A DNA stretch of 36,301 bases from NCBI RefSeq assembly GCF_905332535.1, contig NZ_CAJOCF010000011.1:1-36301 (forward strand), read 5' to 3'. Position 1 is the stretch's first letter, and each line of letters opens with the position of its first letter. Of the stretch, positions 1-9,307 are shown piece by piece. A model generated the notes under the pieces. The model was not told where the DNA came from. It saw only the letters and a list, made by a program, of their open reading frames with translations, and made no database searches. Made by a program: the position numbers and the translations under genes. The stretch is from Latilactobacillus fragifolii. Lineage in GTDB: Bacteria > Bacillota > Bacilli > Lactobacillales > Lactobacillaceae.

Positions 1-133
1 CTTGTGGATTAACGGCTGCTTGATGGCCAGTAACAAGATTGTCGACAACGGCCACATCTGTGCCGCGTTGGATTAATTGATCAACGGTGTGTGAGCCGAT
101 GTAGCCCGCACCACCTAGTACTAAAACTGTCAT
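1..133 (-). CDS. galE: UDP-glucose 4-epimerase GalE, N-terminal fragment
   Basis: The reverse strand from 133 opens [20 protein letters not shown], the classic start of GalE: a beta strand followed by the GxxGxxG NAD-binding loop of the extended short-chain dehydrogenase fold. GalE interconverts UDP-glucose and UDP-galactose in the cytoplasm (Leloir pathway, cell-surface sugar supply). Only 44 codons lie in the window, so the catalytic Ser/Tyr-x-x-x-Lys region cannot be checked. An AGGGGG ribosome binding site sits just upstream of the ATG. The gene is divergent from recJ. Other sugar-nucleotide epimerases share this fold, but this N-terminus fits GalE best. Confidence 0.85.
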   Translation of the reverse strand, partial: MTVLVLGGAGYIGSHTVDQLIQRGTDVAVVDNLVTGHQAAVNPQ

Positions 134-173
134 GGTTGTTCCCCCTATGTAATAACCTTGTGTATCAATTAAC

Positions 174-182
174 AGTATATCA
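174..182 (-). promoter_or_regulatory. galE promoter, extended -10
   Basis: On the minus strand TGATATACT forms an extended -10 (TGn plus TATACT), about 40 bases before the galE start. No convincing -35 hexamer is visible. Confidence 0.5.
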
Positions 183-238
183 TCTGGGCCGATAAACAAA
201 AGCCTTGATTGGATTATTAAACGAAATATAATAATCTT

Positions 239-247
239 TGCTATAAT
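239..247 (+). promoter_or_regulatory. recJ promoter, extended -10
   Basis: TGCTATAAT is a consensus -10 with the TGn extension. The -35 position carries no recognisable hexamer, which extended -10 promoters tolerate. Transcription would start near 254, leaving a leader of about 30 nt before recJ. Confidence 0.6.
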
Positions 248-284
248 GGGTAAGTTAATGATTTGGAAGTAGCGAGGGATTAAT

Positions 285-2579
285 GTGGAAGCACAATATG
301 AATGGCAATTAAAAGCAACACCAACTGACCAAGACTTACAAGCAATTATGGCAGTTGAAGCACTCCCCAAAGCCGCAGCACAATTGTTGTGGCAACGAGG
401 CATCCGAACACCGGAAGCAATTGAGGCGTTTATGCATCCGAATGTCGGGCAATTACATGATCCATACGCATTGTATGACATGCAAACGGCAGTCGATCGA
501 ATCCAGGCAGCTGTGATGGGTGGCGAAAAAATTACAGTATATGGTGATTATGATGCCGATGGAATTACGAGTACTGCACTGATGCAAGAAACACTTGAAA
601 GTTTGGGCGCCGATGTTGAAGTTTATGTCCCCAACCGTTTTACAGACGGCTATGGACCTAATTTAGCTGTCTATCAGCAACTTGTTGAAAATGGTACCCA
701 ATTAATTGTAACGGTTGATAACGGGGTTAGTGGCTTAGCGCCAATTGCCTACGCACAAGAACACGGTGTCGATGTGGTCGTCACAGACCATCATGAATTA
801 CCGAGTGAATTACCAAATGCGACGGCAATTGTTCATCCTCGTCATCCAGAGGGACAGTATCCCTTTGGCGATCTATGTGGGGTTGGCGTGGCTTTTAAAG
901 TGGCGACAGCATTATTGGAAGAAGTACCTTACGAGAGTTTGGACCTAGTGGCGATTGGGACGGTCTGTGATTTAGTGTCACTAACTGATGAAAATCGGGT
1001 TTTAGTCAGCCTCGGGTTACAGCAATTACAACATACAAGTCGGCCTGGATTGGTTGCACTTTGTCAATCAGCGAAGATAGACCAAGAAACGCTTGACGCA
1101 ACATCAATCGGGTTTGGCATTGGGCCCCGCTTGAATGCGATTGGTCGTTTAGGTGATGCCAATTTAGGGGTCAACCTATTAACAACGTTTGACGAGGAAC
1201 AAGCAGTTGAACAGGCTCAATTTGTCGAACAACAGAATAAAAAACGCCAAGGGCTCGTTCAAGAAATTACCGCGACAGCTAGCGAAATGGCGCAGACGCC
1301 TGAGAACCAATCAAGTGCGACCTTAGTGTTGGCTCATGAAGGTTGGCATGAAGGTGTGCTAGGCATTGTGGCGAGTCATATTGTTGAACAAACCGGCAAA
1401 CCAACCTTGGTACTCGCCATTGATCCAGCCACTGGCCAAGCTAAGGGTTCCGGACGAAGTGTCGAAGCATATCATCTCTTTAAAGCGCTTGATGCAAAAC
1501 GGACGTTGCTAACGCATTTTGGGGGACATCATATGGCCGTTGGGTTAACGATGCCCGTCAATCAGTTGGCGGCTTTGCAAACAGCAATGAATGCCTATGC
1601 AGCCGATAATCAGATTGATTTAACGACTAAGCCAACCTTGGCCGTTGATTTACAACTTGCATTAGCTGATATTACCCCAGAAGTATATCAAGCCATCAGT
1701 CAATTAGCGCCCTATGGGACTGACAATCCAGAACCGCTGATTGAAGTGACGGTGCCAACAGTAAGCGATGTTAAGCAAATTGGTGCTGATCAGAAACATT
1801 TGAAATTTACGGCAGTCGATCGCGACACTCAGTTAGCAGTTTTAGCATTTAATCGCGGTGCGTTGTATGAAGAGTTACAAGCGGCTGAACAGTTGCGATT
1901 AGTTGGTCAAGTCAGTGAAAATACTTGGCGGGGTAATACGACGTTACAATTGATGCTTAAGGATTTACAAATAAGTGGGCAAGTTTTAATTGATCAGCGG
2001 AGTAATCGGTTGACGCCGCAGTTGTTTAAAGCGAGTGGGACCTATGTCTTTTTCAACAAGCAGTATTTGGAACAGTTACAAAGTTATCTCCCAGCAGGCA
2101 GTCAAGCAATCTTAGCGACTGATGTGACGCAACAAGCTGAGTTGATTGTGGTTGACGAACCGGCAGATTTAGTTGAATTTGCAACCTTTTATCAACGACA
2201 ACAAGCGACCAAAATTAGTTTTATCTTCTACAGTAAGTATTCTGCATATTTAGATGGGATTCCCGATAAACAACAGTTTGCGACTTTCTTGGTTTACTTA
2301 CGCCAACATCCAGGAATTGAAAAAGCGCGCTTAGGGGAATTAGCAACCTATCTAAAAATTAAATTGCCACTATTAATTTTTATGTTGCAGGTGTTTTTTG
2401 AGTTGGGATTTGTTAAAATAGAACGTGGTCTCATTTCGGCCGTGAAACAACCGGCAAAACACGCATTAGAAAGTGCGCCGAGTTATCAACAACGATTAGC
2501 TAAAATTGACATGGAAAAGCAGCTTGTTTACTCAACCTTCGCGGAGATGAAAGACTGGCTGGCAGGCTTCAATCAGTAG
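285..2579 (+). CDS. recJ: Single-stranded-DNA-specific exonuclease RecJ
   Basis: RecJ is a 5'-3' exonuclease on single-stranded DNA that acts in recombinational and mismatch repair. The DHH phosphoesterase core is clear: DYDADG at residues 88-93, VDNG at 144-147 and VTDHHE with DHH at 168-170, all metal ligands of the family. The DHHA1 nucleic-acid-binding motif [10 protein letters not shown] follows near 411-420, then an OB-like segment and the C-terminal RecJ domain found in Firmicutes. The length of 764 aa fits Gram-positive RecJ. The start is GTG at 285; GAGGGA lies a few bases upstream, and an ATG at 283 is out of frame. apt follows after 34 bases, and recJ-apt is a common Firmicutes pair. 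Confidence 0.95.
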   Translation: MEAQYEWQLKATPTDQDLQAIMAVEALPKAAAQLLWQRGIRTPEAIEAFMHPNVGQLHDPYALYDMQTAVDRIQAAVMGGEKITVYGDYDADGITSTALMQETLESLGADVEVYVPNRFTDGYGPNLAVYQQLVENGTQLIVTVDNGVSGLAPIAYAQEHGVDVVVTDHHELPSELPNATAIVHPRHPEGQYPFGDLCGVGVAFKVATALLEEVPYESLDLVAIGTVCDLVSLTDENRVLVSLGLQQLQHTSRPGLVALCQSAKIDQETLDATSIGFGIGPRLNAIGRLGDANLGVNLLTTFDEEQAVEQAQFVEQQNKKRQGLVQEITATASEMAQTPENQSSATLVLAHEGWHEGVLGIVASHIVEQTGKPTLVLAIDPATGQAKGSGRSVEAYHLFKALDAKRTLLTHFGGHHMAVGLTMPVNQLAALQTAMNAYAADNQIDLTTKPTLAVDLQLALADITPEVYQAISQLAPYGTDNPEPLIEVTVPTVSDVKQIGADQKHLKFTAVDRDTQLAVLAFNRGALYEELQAAEQLRLVGQVSENTWRGNTTLQLMLKDLQISGQVLIDQRSNRLTPQLFKASGTYVFFNKQYLEQLQSYLPAGSQAILATDVTQQAELIVVDEPADLVEFATFYQRQQATKISFIFYSKYSAYLDGIPDKQQFATFLVYLRQHPGIEKARLGELATYLKIKLPLLIFMLQVFFELGFVKIERGLISAVKQPAKHALESAPSYQQRLAKIDMEKQLVYSTFAEMKDWLAGFNQ

Positions 2580-2613
2580 CAAACCGTTGAATGAGTTAAG
2601 GAGCGAATTAAAA

Positions 2614-3132
2614 ATGGCAATCAACTTTAAAGATTACGTTGCAAGTGTGCCGAACTTTCCTGAAGAAGGTGTCACATTTCGGGACATCTCACCTTTAATG
2701 TCGGATGGGGAAGCATACGCAGCAGCAACTGACAAAATCGTCGAATACGCAAAGAGCAAGGGGGTCGAAATGATTGTTGGCCCTGAAGCCCGCGGATTCA
2801 TTGTCGGCTGTCCAGTGGCTTACAAGTTAGGCGTAGGTTTTGCACCAGCCCGAAAAAAAGGGAAATTACCACGGGAAACCGTTTCGGCTAGCTATGGTTT
2901 AGAATACGGTAAATCAACATTATACATGCACAAAGACGCGGTGAAACCCGGGCAAAAAGTGTTGGTGACAGATGATTTACTTGCAACAGGTGGGACAATT
3001 GCGGCAACCATCAAAATGGTTGAAGAATTAGGCGGAATTGTTGTCGGAACAGCCTTTTTAATTGAACTAAACGATTTAAACGGTCGCGAAAAAATTAAAG
3101 ACTACGATATCTTCAAATTAATGGATTATTAG
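2614..3132 (+). CDS. apt: Adenine phosphoribosyltransferase
   Basis: Converts adenine and PRPP to AMP and pyrophosphate (purine salvage, cytoplasm). The product is 172 aa, the usual size. It opens [20 protein letters not shown] and carries the adenine-binding loop around FRDISPLM and the PRPP motif [13 protein letters not shown] near residues 112-124. The frame is open from a TTG at 2587, but AAGGAG at 2598-2603 is spaced 10 bases from the ATG at 2614, and the family N-terminus begins there. It is probably co-transcribed with recJ and ends at the bidirectional hairpin at 3241-3275. Confidence 0.95.
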   Translation: MAINFKDYVASVPNFPEEGVTFRDISPLMSDGEAYAAATDKIVEYAKSKGVEMIVGPEARGFIVGCPVAYKLGVGFAPARKKGKLPRETVSASYGLEYGKSTLYMHKDAVKPGQKVLVTDDLLATGGTIAATIKMVEELGGIVVGTAFLIELNDLNGREKIKDYDIFKLMDY

Positions 3133-3240
3133 AAATGAGTGGTTTCTGATGCGGTTAACTTCTGAGGATACTTGGCCCAGTGAATAACGGATCTGATCGG
3201 TTAAGGCGCAAGAAGCTACATTAGAAAGCACGTTAAGTTT
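3133..3240 (+). other. Unassigned apt 3' region
   Basis: This 108-base stretch separates the apt stop from the terminator hairpin. It has no ORF with a ribosome binding site; the longest start-to-stop run is about 12 codons. It is longer than needed for a terminator. It could be a 3' untranslated tail or a decayed sequence; I see no fold I would defend. Confidence 0.4.
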
Positions 3241-3275
3241 AAAAAAGGGCCCGCCATCATGGCGGGCCCTTTTTT
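3241..3275. terminator. Bidirectional terminator between apt and lexA
   Basis: A 9-bp GC-rich stem (GGGCCCGCC at 3247-3255 with GGCGGGCCC at 3261-3269) and a 5-nt loop are flanked by A6 and T6 tracts. It can serve the convergent apt and lexA transcripts. Confidence 0.93.
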
Positions 3276-3283
3276 GCTATTCA

Positions 3284-3898
3284 TTATATGCGGTCCCGGT
3301 ATAAACCAACGACCTTTCCTAAAATACTAACTTCATTCAAAATAATGGGTTCAAATAGATCGTTTTCTGGTTGTAGCCGATAGTGATCAGGTTCTTTAAA
3401 AAAACGTTTGCACGTTGCTTCATCTTCGGCGGTCATCGCAATCACAATGTCACCGTTATCAGCGGTTGCTTGTTTACGCACGATAACTTCATCGCCATCT
3501 AAAATTCCAGCATTAATCATACTTTCACCGCGAATCGTCAGCATGAACAAATCTTGTTCAGTTTGCAGACTTGGTGGAATGGGAAAATAATCGGTCGCTT
3601 CTTCAACGGCTAAAATAGGGACCCCAGCTGTAACAACCCCGAGAACGGGAATCTTCTGCTGTGATGCGCCGATGGCTGTTAAACCAGCTGCGGTTAATTC
3701 GATGGCCCGCGGTTTAGTAGGATCTTTTTGTAAAAAGCCCTTTTTCTCAAGGCGTGCTAAATGGCCATGAACGGTAGAAGTGGAGGATAAATTAACGGCT
3801 TCGCAAATTTCACGAACCGTTGGCGGATAACCTTTATCTTGAACGCGGTCATGGATAAAACGTAAGACCTCTAATTGCTTGGATTCTGTTCTCGTCAT
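3284..3898 (-). CDS. lexA: SOS repressor LexA
   Basis: LexA represses DNA-damage genes and cleaves itself when stimulated by RecA filaments. Residues 1-70 form the winged-helix DNA-binding domain ([12 protein letters not shown], then [17 protein letters not shown]). The Ala-Gly cleavage site is at 91-92 (VVTAGVP). The serine-lysine dyad is Ser126 (GESM) and Lys164 (TCKRFF), with the 38-residue separation seen in Bacillus LexA. The length of 204 aa is typical. GAGGTG precedes the ATG. The gene is divergent from ynzC and has a LexA box in its promoter, so it is very likely autoregulated. Confidence 0.96.
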   Translation of the reverse strand: MTRTESKQLEVLRFIHDRVQDKGYPPTVREICEAVNLSSTSTVHGHLARLEKKGFLQKDPTKPRAIELTAAGLTAIGASQQKIPVLGVVTAGVPILAVEEATDYFPIPPSLQTEQDLFMLTIRGESMINAGILDGDEVIVRKQATADNGDIVIAMTAEDEATCKRFFKEPDHYRLQPENDLFEPIILNEVSILGKVVGLYRDRI

Positions 3899-3927
3899 AA
3901 GAGCACCTCATTTGTTCTAATAGCTAT

Positions 3928-3956
3928 ATGGTAGCATACCTATAGCGGGATTTCAA
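3928..3956 (-). promoter_or_regulatory. lexA promoter
   Basis: On the minus strand TTGAAA (3951-3956) and TACCAT (3928-3933) are separated by 17 bases. The -35 overlaps the LexA box at 3954-3967, consistent with autorepression. Confidence 0.5.
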
Positions 3957-3967
3957 ACAAGTGTTCG
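3954..3967. promoter_or_regulatory. LexA operator (Gram-positive SOS box)
   Basis: CAAACAAGTGTTCG matches the Gram-positive SOS box pattern CGAAC-N4-GTTCG with one mismatch. It overlaps the proposed lexA -35 and lies just upstream of the ynzC -35, so one site could serve both divergent promoters. Confidence 0.75.
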
Positions 3968-3973
3968 TGTTTT

Positions 3974-4002
3974 TTGACATTTTACGGATTTTAGTCCAAA
4001 AT
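3974..4002 (+). promoter_or_regulatory. ynzC promoter
   Basis: TTGACA at 3974-3979 is a consensus -35. CAAAAT at 3997-4002, after 17 bases, is a weaker -10. The SOS box ends 6 bases before the -35. Confidence 0.5.
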
Positions 4003-4032
4003 GGACAAATAGTTTGAAGGGGAGGAAACAAG

Positions 4033-4275
4033 ATGGCAATGGACCAAAAACGATTAGATCGAATTAACGAATTAGCACATAAAGCAAAAAATGAAGGGTT
4101 AACTGATGCTGAAACAGCTGAACGACAAACACTGCGCGAGGCCTATTTAAAGGATTTCCGTGAAAGTTTCCGTTCACAAGTTGAGATGCTACAAGTGTAC
4201 GACAAAGAAGGCAAGGAAGTTACACCTGAAAAAGTGAAAGATATCCAACGGAAAAAAGGATTGCGCGACGATTAA
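4033..4275 (+). CDS. ynzC: DUF896 protein, YnzC family (SOS-linked)
   Basis: An 80-aa, highly charged, helical cytoplasmic protein with the DUF896 pattern: RLDRINELAHKAKNEGLTDAE near the N-terminus, then EAYLKDFRESFRSQ. The molecular function of the family is not established. In Bacillus subtilis the homologue lies in the LexA-controlled yneA-yneB-ynzC operon divergent from lexA. Here it is also divergent from lexA across an SOS box, but yneA (division inhibitor) and yneB are absent between them. GGGGAGG precedes the ATG at 4033 with good spacing; a second in-frame ATG two codons later is possible. Confidence 0.88.
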   Translation: MAMDQKRLDRINELAHKAKNEGLTDAETAERQTLREAYLKDFRESFRSQVEMLQVYDKEGKEVTPEKVKDIQRKKGLRDD

Positions 4276-4355
4276 TCTTAGAATTCCGCTTTCTTTTTGC
4301 GTTAAATATGTGTAAACTATTTAAGTGAACTGAATTAGGAAGGGGTGCATAAGAT

Positions 4356-4583
4356 ATGGGATTAGGCATTTTATTATTTGTCATTGGCGCTTTATTAGGC
4401 GCAGTCGCTGGTTTCTTTGGCGCACGTGCTTACATGAAGAAGTATTTCCAAGACAATCCACCAATTAACGAAGAAATGTTAAAAGCGATGATGATGCAAA
4501 TGGGGCAAAAACCATCTGAGAAGAAATTAAATCAGATGATGAGTTCAATGAAAGCACAACAAAGACGTAGCAACAAAAAATAA
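4356..4583 (+). CDS. yneF: UPF0154 membrane protein, YneF family
   Basis: A 75-aa protein with a single N-terminal membrane segment (residues 3-25, [20 protein letters not shown]) followed by a conserved cytoplasmic tail. The tail contains [20 protein letters not shown] and a methionine-rich [13 protein letters not shown] stretch, which define UPF0154/YneF. The biochemical role is unknown. AAGGGG lies upstream of the ATG. It follows ynzC by 80 bases, as in other Firmicutes where these small genes cluster near lexA, and it ends at the hairpin at 4606-4650. Confidence 0.88.
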   Translation: MGLGILLFVIGALLGAVAGFFGARAYMKKYFQDNPPINEEMLKAMMMQMGQKPSEKKLNQMMSSMKAQQRRSNKK

Positions 4584-4605
4584 AATAAGCAAGCCAATTT
4601 TTAAA

Positions 4606-4650
4606 AGGGGTTTCTAACGAACAAGACGTTTGTTAGAACCTCTTTTTTTT
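4606..4650 (+). terminator. Terminator after yneF
   Basis: A long imperfect stem pairs AGGGGTTTCTAACGAA with TTTGTTAGAACCTCT and is followed by eight T residues. Confidence 0.85.
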
Positions 4651-4676
4651 CAGGATAATTACCAAAATATAAATGA

Positions 4677-4705
4677 TTGTCCGGCTTAACTAAGATTGTT
4701 ATAAT
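4677..4705 (+). promoter_or_regulatory. Promoter of the ABC exporter operon
   Basis: TTGTCC (4677-4682), a 17-base spacer and TATAAT (4700-4705) with a TGT extension at 4697-4699. Transcription would begin near 4712. Confidence 0.75.
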
Positions 4706-4740
4706 AGGACTTATCGAATTTTAGAGAATAGGAGTACAGC

Positions 4741-6486
4741 ATGGGAATTTTTAAAAAATTGGGGTGGTATTTTAAACAAGAATCCCGCCGCTATCTATGG
4801 GGCGTAATCTTTTTAGTCCTCGTGGCAGTGGTCCAAATTGTACCACCAAAAGTGATTGGCACCTTGGTCGATTTAATCGACACGCACCAATTAACGCCAC
4901 AAAAATTAATCATGTGGCTCGGCATTTTATTGAGTGCCGCGATTTTACAATATCTATTCCGATATGGTTGGCGGACCCGAATCTGGGGCGGTGCGGCAAA
5001 ACTCGAACGAACATTGCGGAGTCGATTATTTTGGCATTTTATGAAGATGGACACCACGTTCTTCCAAAAACATCGGACAGGGGACTTGATGGCCCATGCA
5101 ACCAATGACTTAACCGCAATTCAACAAGTCGCTGGTGCTGGGATTTTAACATTTGCGGATTCCATCATCACTGGCGGGACAACCATTATCGCGATGGTGA
5201 TTTTCGTTGATTGGCGCTTAACCTTGATGGCTTTGATTCCAATGCCGCTGTTGGCTGTTGCTTCGCGGCAGTTAGGCGCGCACTTACACACCGCGTTTGG
5301 CCAATCTCAGGCGGCCTTTTCGCGATTGAACGACAAAACGCAAGAAAGTGTCTCCGGGATTAAAGTTTTAAAAACGTTTGGTCAAGAAGAAGCGGATGTT
5401 GCCGATTTTAACGAGATTGTTACAAAGACGATTGCAATTAATAAACGTGTCAACATGATTGACGGGTTGTTTGATCCTGCTATCAGTTTGATTATTGGGT
5501 TAACTTACATCGTAACAATCATTTACGGTGGTACGTTGGTTATGCATCACAGTATTTCAATTGGTCAATTGATTTCGTTCATTAGTTATATTGCGGCACT
5601 TGTTTGGCCAATGTTTGCGATTGGTCGCTTGTTTAACGTCTTGGAACGAGGAAATGCCAGTTACGATCGAGTCGATCAGCTTTTAAAAGAAACTAGTACC
5701 ATTATCGAAGCACCAAACGCGATTCAAACACCAGCGACGGGCGATATCAATTATGCCGTTCAAAAATTCACGTATCCGGGTGATAAACAACCGACATTAA
5801 TGAACGTCGCCTTTACACTCCCACAAGGTAAAACGTTAGGAATTGTTGGCAAGGTTGGTTCTGGTAAGACCACGCTGATTAAATTATTACTACGTGAATA
5901 CGATCAATACCAAGGTGTGATTCAAATTGATGGTCACGATATCCGTGATTATTCGCTGGATGCCTTGCTTGATAGTATTGGTTATGTTCCGCAAGATAAC
6001 TTCTTGTTTTCAACCGATGTCCGCGATAATATTCGGTTTGCTGATTTTGACCGTAGTCAAGCGGCCGTTGAGGATGCAGCCATTGCAAGTGCGGTACATG
6101 ATGATATTTTAACGTTTGCCCAGGGCTATGAGACAGTCGTTGGCGAACGTGGTGTGTCGCTATCGGGAGGGCAAAAGCAACGGATTGCGATTGCGCGGGC
6201 GATGATGACCGACCCAGAAATCTTAATCTTAGATGATTCATTATCAGCGGTTGATGCAAAGACTGAAGAAACAATTCTAATGAATTTGAAAACAATGCGC
6301 GCTGATCAAACAACCATTATCACCGCTAACCGCTTGAGTAGCGTCATGCATGCCGATGAAATCATTGTCATGGATGACGGACAGATCATCGAACGCGGTA
6401 CACATGAAGCGCTATTGGCTGAAGATGGCTGGTATGCTGAAATGTGGCTGAAGCAACAACTAAGTCAAGCCTTAGGAGGTGCGTAA
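4741..6486 (+). CDS. ABC exporter half-transporter, degenerate-site subunit (YheI/BmrC/LmrC type)
   Basis: A fused membrane/ATPase half-transporter of 581 aa with six membrane segments in residues 17-300 and an ATPase domain from about 335. Visible motifs are Walker A GKVGSGKT (370-377), Q-loop YVPQDN, canonical signature LSGGQ (474-478) and Walker B ILILDD (494-499). The catalytic glutamate position is Asp499 and the H-loop histidine is Asn530. So its own nucleotide site should hydrolyse poorly, while its intact signature completes the partner's active site. This is the pattern of heterodimeric multidrug/lipid exporters such as BmrCD and LmrCD. It overlaps or abuts the second subunit gene. 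The substrate cannot be read from sequence. Confidence 0.9.
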   Translation: MGIFKKLGWYFKQESRRYLWGVIFLVLVAVVQIVPPKVIGTLVDLIDTHQLTPQKLIMWLGILLSAAILQYLFRYGWRTRIWGGAAKLERTLRSRLFWHFMKMDTTFFQKHRTGDLMAHATNDLTAIQQVAGAGILTFADSIITGGTTIIAMVIFVDWRLTLMALIPMPLLAVASRQLGAHLHTAFGQSQAAFSRLNDKTQESVSGIKVLKTFGQEEADVADFNEIVTKTIAINKRVNMIDGLFDPAISLIIGLTYIVTIIYGGTLVMHHSISIGQLISFISYIAALVWPMFAIGRLFNVLERGNASYDRVDQLLKETSTIIEAPNAIQTPATGDINYAVQKFTYPGDKQPTLMNVAFTLPQGKTLGIVGKVGSGKTTLIKLLLREYDQYQGVIQIDGHDIRDYSLDALLDSIGYVPQDNFLFSTDVRDNIRFADFDRSQAAVEDAAIASAVHDDILTFAQGYETVVGERGVSLSGGQKQRIAIARAMMTDPEILILDDSLSAVDAKTEETILMNLKTMRADQTTIITANRLSSVMHADEIIVMDDGQIIERGTHEALLAEDGWYAEMWLKQQLSQALGGA

Positions 6487-6487
6487 G

Positions 6488-8299
6488 GTGGCTAAGCAAT
6501 ATCAATCAGAATGGACTAAAAAGGTTCCATTAAAAGAACAACTGCATATCATGCAACGGCTCTTTGGTTATACCAAACGTTATAAGGGCCAATTTATCGG
6601 AGCAATTGTGGCCGCTGCTGGTTTAGCGACCATCAATATTTTATTACCACGATTATTACAAGTCTTTATGGATCGTTACTTGGCTCATCAGCGGGCGACT
6701 ATTCAGATTTTATTGGGGGTTGCGGTACTGTACGGATTAGGGGTGATGCTCAAAGCCATTACCCAATTTTTCCAATCCTTTCTCTTTGGGATGGGGGCAG
6801 AACGCGCGATGGAAGATGTCCGCCGTGATTTATTTCAGAAATTACATCAGTTAGGGATGCGTTATTTTGATCAGACGCCTGCAGGCTCGATTGTCTCACG
6901 GGTGACTAACGATACGATGACCTTAATTGATTATTGGAACGTCTTTTTGTCCTTGTTGGTAGGGTCGTTTTCAATTATCTCAGCATTCATTGCGATGTGG
7001 TTGATTTCACCTAAAATTGCCCTTGCAACGGCTGCTTTTTTACCAGTGCTTTTAATTGTCATCTGGTATTACAGTAGTTATAGCGCGCGGGTATACCGCC
7101 ATATGCGCGAAAAATTAAGTCAGTTGAACACCAAGCTTAACGAATCAATTGAAGGGATTACCATCATTCAACAATTCCGGCAGGAAAAACGCTTGACTGA
7201 TGAGTTTGAACAAGTTAACGCAGAATATTTGAAAACGCGAGAAGCCATGATTCGGACGAATTCGTTGTTGCTCGCACCGATTGTAAATTTACTCTATACA
7301 TTGGCATTAGTCGTTGTCTTGAGCTTGTTTGGCGTATCAGCCTTACATAGTTTTGTCACGGCAGGTTTGGTTTATGCGTTTACAACGTATGTTGGGAACT
7401 TCTTTAACCCAATGACCAATATGATGGATTCCTTATCGTCATTACAAGATGGGATGGTTGCTGGTCGGCGGATTTTTCGAATTCTCGATCAAGATGAATA
7501 CGCACCGGCTCAAGATGCGGATGCTGCAAATGAAATTACTGAAGGACGCGTCGAATTTAAGCATGTTTCGTTTTCATACGATGGAAAAAATGAAATTTTG
7601 CATGACATATCCTTTGTTGTTGAACCTGGCCAGACAGTGGCCTTAGTGGGGCATACTGGTTCTGGAAAAAGTTCAATTATTAACGTCATGATGCGCTTTT
7701 ATGAATTTTATGAAGGGCAGATTCTGATTGACGGACATGATATTCGGAGTTTTCAGACGGCAGAATTGCGGCGTAAAATGGGGCTGGTTCTCCAGGATGC
7801 TTTCATGTTTTATGGCGATGTGGCGTCCAATATTCGGTTGTTTAATCAAGCGATTACGGATGCCCAAATTCGTGCGGCGGCTGAATTTGTGCAGGCGGCT
7901 GATTTTATTGAACAGTTACCCGGCCAATATCATGCTCGTGTAATTGAAGGTGGTGCTCAATTTTCAAGTGGGCAGCGCCAATTAATTTCGTTTGCGCGGA
8001 CATTGGTTACAAACCCGAAAATCTTGGTCTTGGATGAAGCGACGGCTAATATCGATACGGAAACGGAAGCCATGATTCAAAATGATCTGACGCGATTGCG
8101 TCAAGGACGGACAAGTATTGCCATTGCACACCGTCTGTCAACGATTCGCGACGCTGAATTAATCTTAGTTTTGGATCAAGGTCGGATTGTCGAACGTGGT
8201 AATCATGAGAGCTTAGTGGCACAAAAAGGCCGTTATTACGAAATGTATCAACTTCAAAATGGTGAAAGTGTGACTGAAACGGCAGATTCGAATCATTAA
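6488..8299 (+). CDS. ABC exporter half-transporter, catalytic subunit (YheH/BmrD/LmrD type)
   Basis: The second half-transporter (603 aa) has six membrane segments and a C-terminal ATPase. Walker A GHTGSGKS lies at 388-395, the catalytic Glu is at 517 (VLDEAT) and the H-loop His at 548 (AHRLST), all intact. Its signature is FSSGQ (492-496) instead of LSGGQ. It therefore supplies the competent Walker/His set while its defective signature faces the partner's weak site. I chose GTG at 6488 because AGGAGG at 6474-6479 is spaced 8 bases from it; the earlier in-frame GTG at 6479 overlaps that ribosome binding site. The gene follows the first subunit by 1 base, indicating coupled translation. Confidence 0.9.
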   Translation: MAKQYQSEWTKKVPLKEQLHIMQRLFGYTKRYKGQFIGAIVAAAGLATINILLPRLLQVFMDRYLAHQRATIQILLGVAVLYGLGVMLKAITQFFQSFLFGMGAERAMEDVRRDLFQKLHQLGMRYFDQTPAGSIVSRVTNDTMTLIDYWNVFLSLLVGSFSIISAFIAMWLISPKIALATAAFLPVLLIVIWYYSSYSARVYRHMREKLSQLNTKLNESIEGITIIQQFRQEKRLTDEFEQVNAEYLKTREAMIRTNSLLLAPIVNLLYTLALVVVLSLFGVSALHSFVTAGLVYAFTTYVGNFFNPMTNMMDSLSSLQDGMVAGRRIFRILDQDEYAPAQDADAANEITEGRVEFKHVSFSYDGKNEILHDISFVVEPGQTVALVGHTGSGKSSIINVMMRFYEFYEGQILIDGHDIRSFQTAELRRKMGLVLQDAFMFYGDVASNIRLFNQAITDAQIRAAAEFVQAADFIEQLPGQYHARVIEGGAQFSSGQRQLISFARTLVTNPKILVLDEATANIDTETEAMIQNDLTRLRQGRTSIAIAHRLSTIRDAELILVLDQGRIVERGNHESLVAQKGRYYEMYQLQNGESVTETADSNH

Positions 8300-8364
8300 T
8301 TGAAAAAGCCCGTTTCAAAAGGATTTTTTCCATTATTATCAATTAATCAGGAGGCATTTAACTT

Positions 8365-9297
8365 ATGCAAAAAAAACGCTGGCTAAAATGGTCATTAATT
8401 AGCGTTGTTGTTTTAGTGGTGGTCGTTATATTTGGTGCCACCACGTATATGTACCAATACGCATTTGTACCAGGGCAAAAATCATTTTTAAACAGTGGAC
8501 AACCATCGAAAGTTTATCAAGACAATCAACGTTGGTTGAAGACTGTTAAGCAAGAAAAATGGCAGCAACAATCTGCAACAGATCATTTGAAACTAATGGC
8601 AATTTATGTGCCTGCGGCCAAGCCAACCAACAAAACGATTCTTGTGGCGCATGGATATATGGGGAAAAAAGAGGACATGGCGCGCTATATCCACCTGTAT
8701 CATGATCTTGGTTACAATGTTCTAGCACCCGATGACCGTGCAGCCGGTGAATCAGAAGGCAATGCTATTGGCTATGGTTGGCCGGATCGCTTGGATTACG
8801 TTAAGTGGGCTAAAAAAATTGTCGCTAAAAATGGCCAGGATAGTCAGATTGCCCTTTTCGGGGTCAGCATGGGTGGCGCGACGGTCATGTTTACGGCGGG
8901 TGAAAAATTACCCAAGCAAGTCAAAGCAGTGATTGAAGATTGTGGTTATAATAGCATCGGCGACGAGCTTGCTTACCAACTAAAAGATCTCTTTGGGTTA
9001 CCGAAATTTCCACTATTTTACACAACGAATTGGATGGCCCGGATTCGTGCCGGTTATAACTTCAATGATGGCGATACCGCTAAGAGTTTGGCTCAATCGA
9101 AACTGCCAATTTTTATGATTCATGGTGATCAAGATAAATTTGTACCAACTAAAATGGTGTACACAAACTATAAAGCGGCAAATGCCCCCAAACAACTCTG
9201 GGTGGTTCCGGGGGCAGCCCATGGTGAAGCTTTAGACAAACAACCAACGACATATCGGAAAAAAGTTGCGCAATTCTTAAATAAATATTTTCAATAA
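8365..9297 (+). CDS. Membrane-anchored alpha/beta hydrolase (YqkD-like)
   Basis: A 310-aa serine hydrolase with a basic start and one hydrophobic segment (residues 9-27), so it is probably anchored with the enzyme outside the membrane. The alpha/beta-hydrolase fold shows an HGY oxyanion motif (96-98), the nucleophile elbow GVSMGG with Ser168, the acid Asp257 in HGDQDKFVP and His286 in AAHGEAL. The family (COG1073) includes esterases and peptidases of unknown physiological substrate. AGGAGG precedes the ATG. It lies 65 bases after the ABC exporter with no convincing terminator between, so it may be co-transcribed. The substrate is unknown. Confidence 0.82.
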   Translation: MQKKRWLKWSLISVVVLVVVVIFGATTYMYQYAFVPGQKSFLNSGQPSKVYQDNQRWLKTVKQEKWQQQSATDHLKLMAIYVPAAKPTNKTILVAHGYMGKKEDMARYIHLYHDLGYNVLAPDDRAAGESEGNAIGYGWPDRLDYVKWAKKIVAKNGQDSQIALFGVSMGGATVMFTAGEKLPKQVKAVIEDCGYNSIGDELAYQLKDLFGLPKFPLFYTTNWMARIRAGYNFNDGDTAKSLAQSKLPIFMIHGDQDKFVPTKMVYTNYKAANAPKQLWVVPGAAHGEALDKQPTTYRKKVAQFLNKYFQ

Positions 9298-9307
9298 GCC
9301 TGATTGA

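Noticed and set aside
5879-6313. Long open frames on the minus strand inside the ABC genes
   Set aside because: They are antisense shadows of a strongly conserved coding sequence, with no ribosome binding site or protein family features.
8300-8330. Small hairpin TTGAAA/TTTCAA after the second ABC gene
   Set aside because: Only 6 AT-rich base pairs and the T-run is 7 bases away; not enough to call a terminator.
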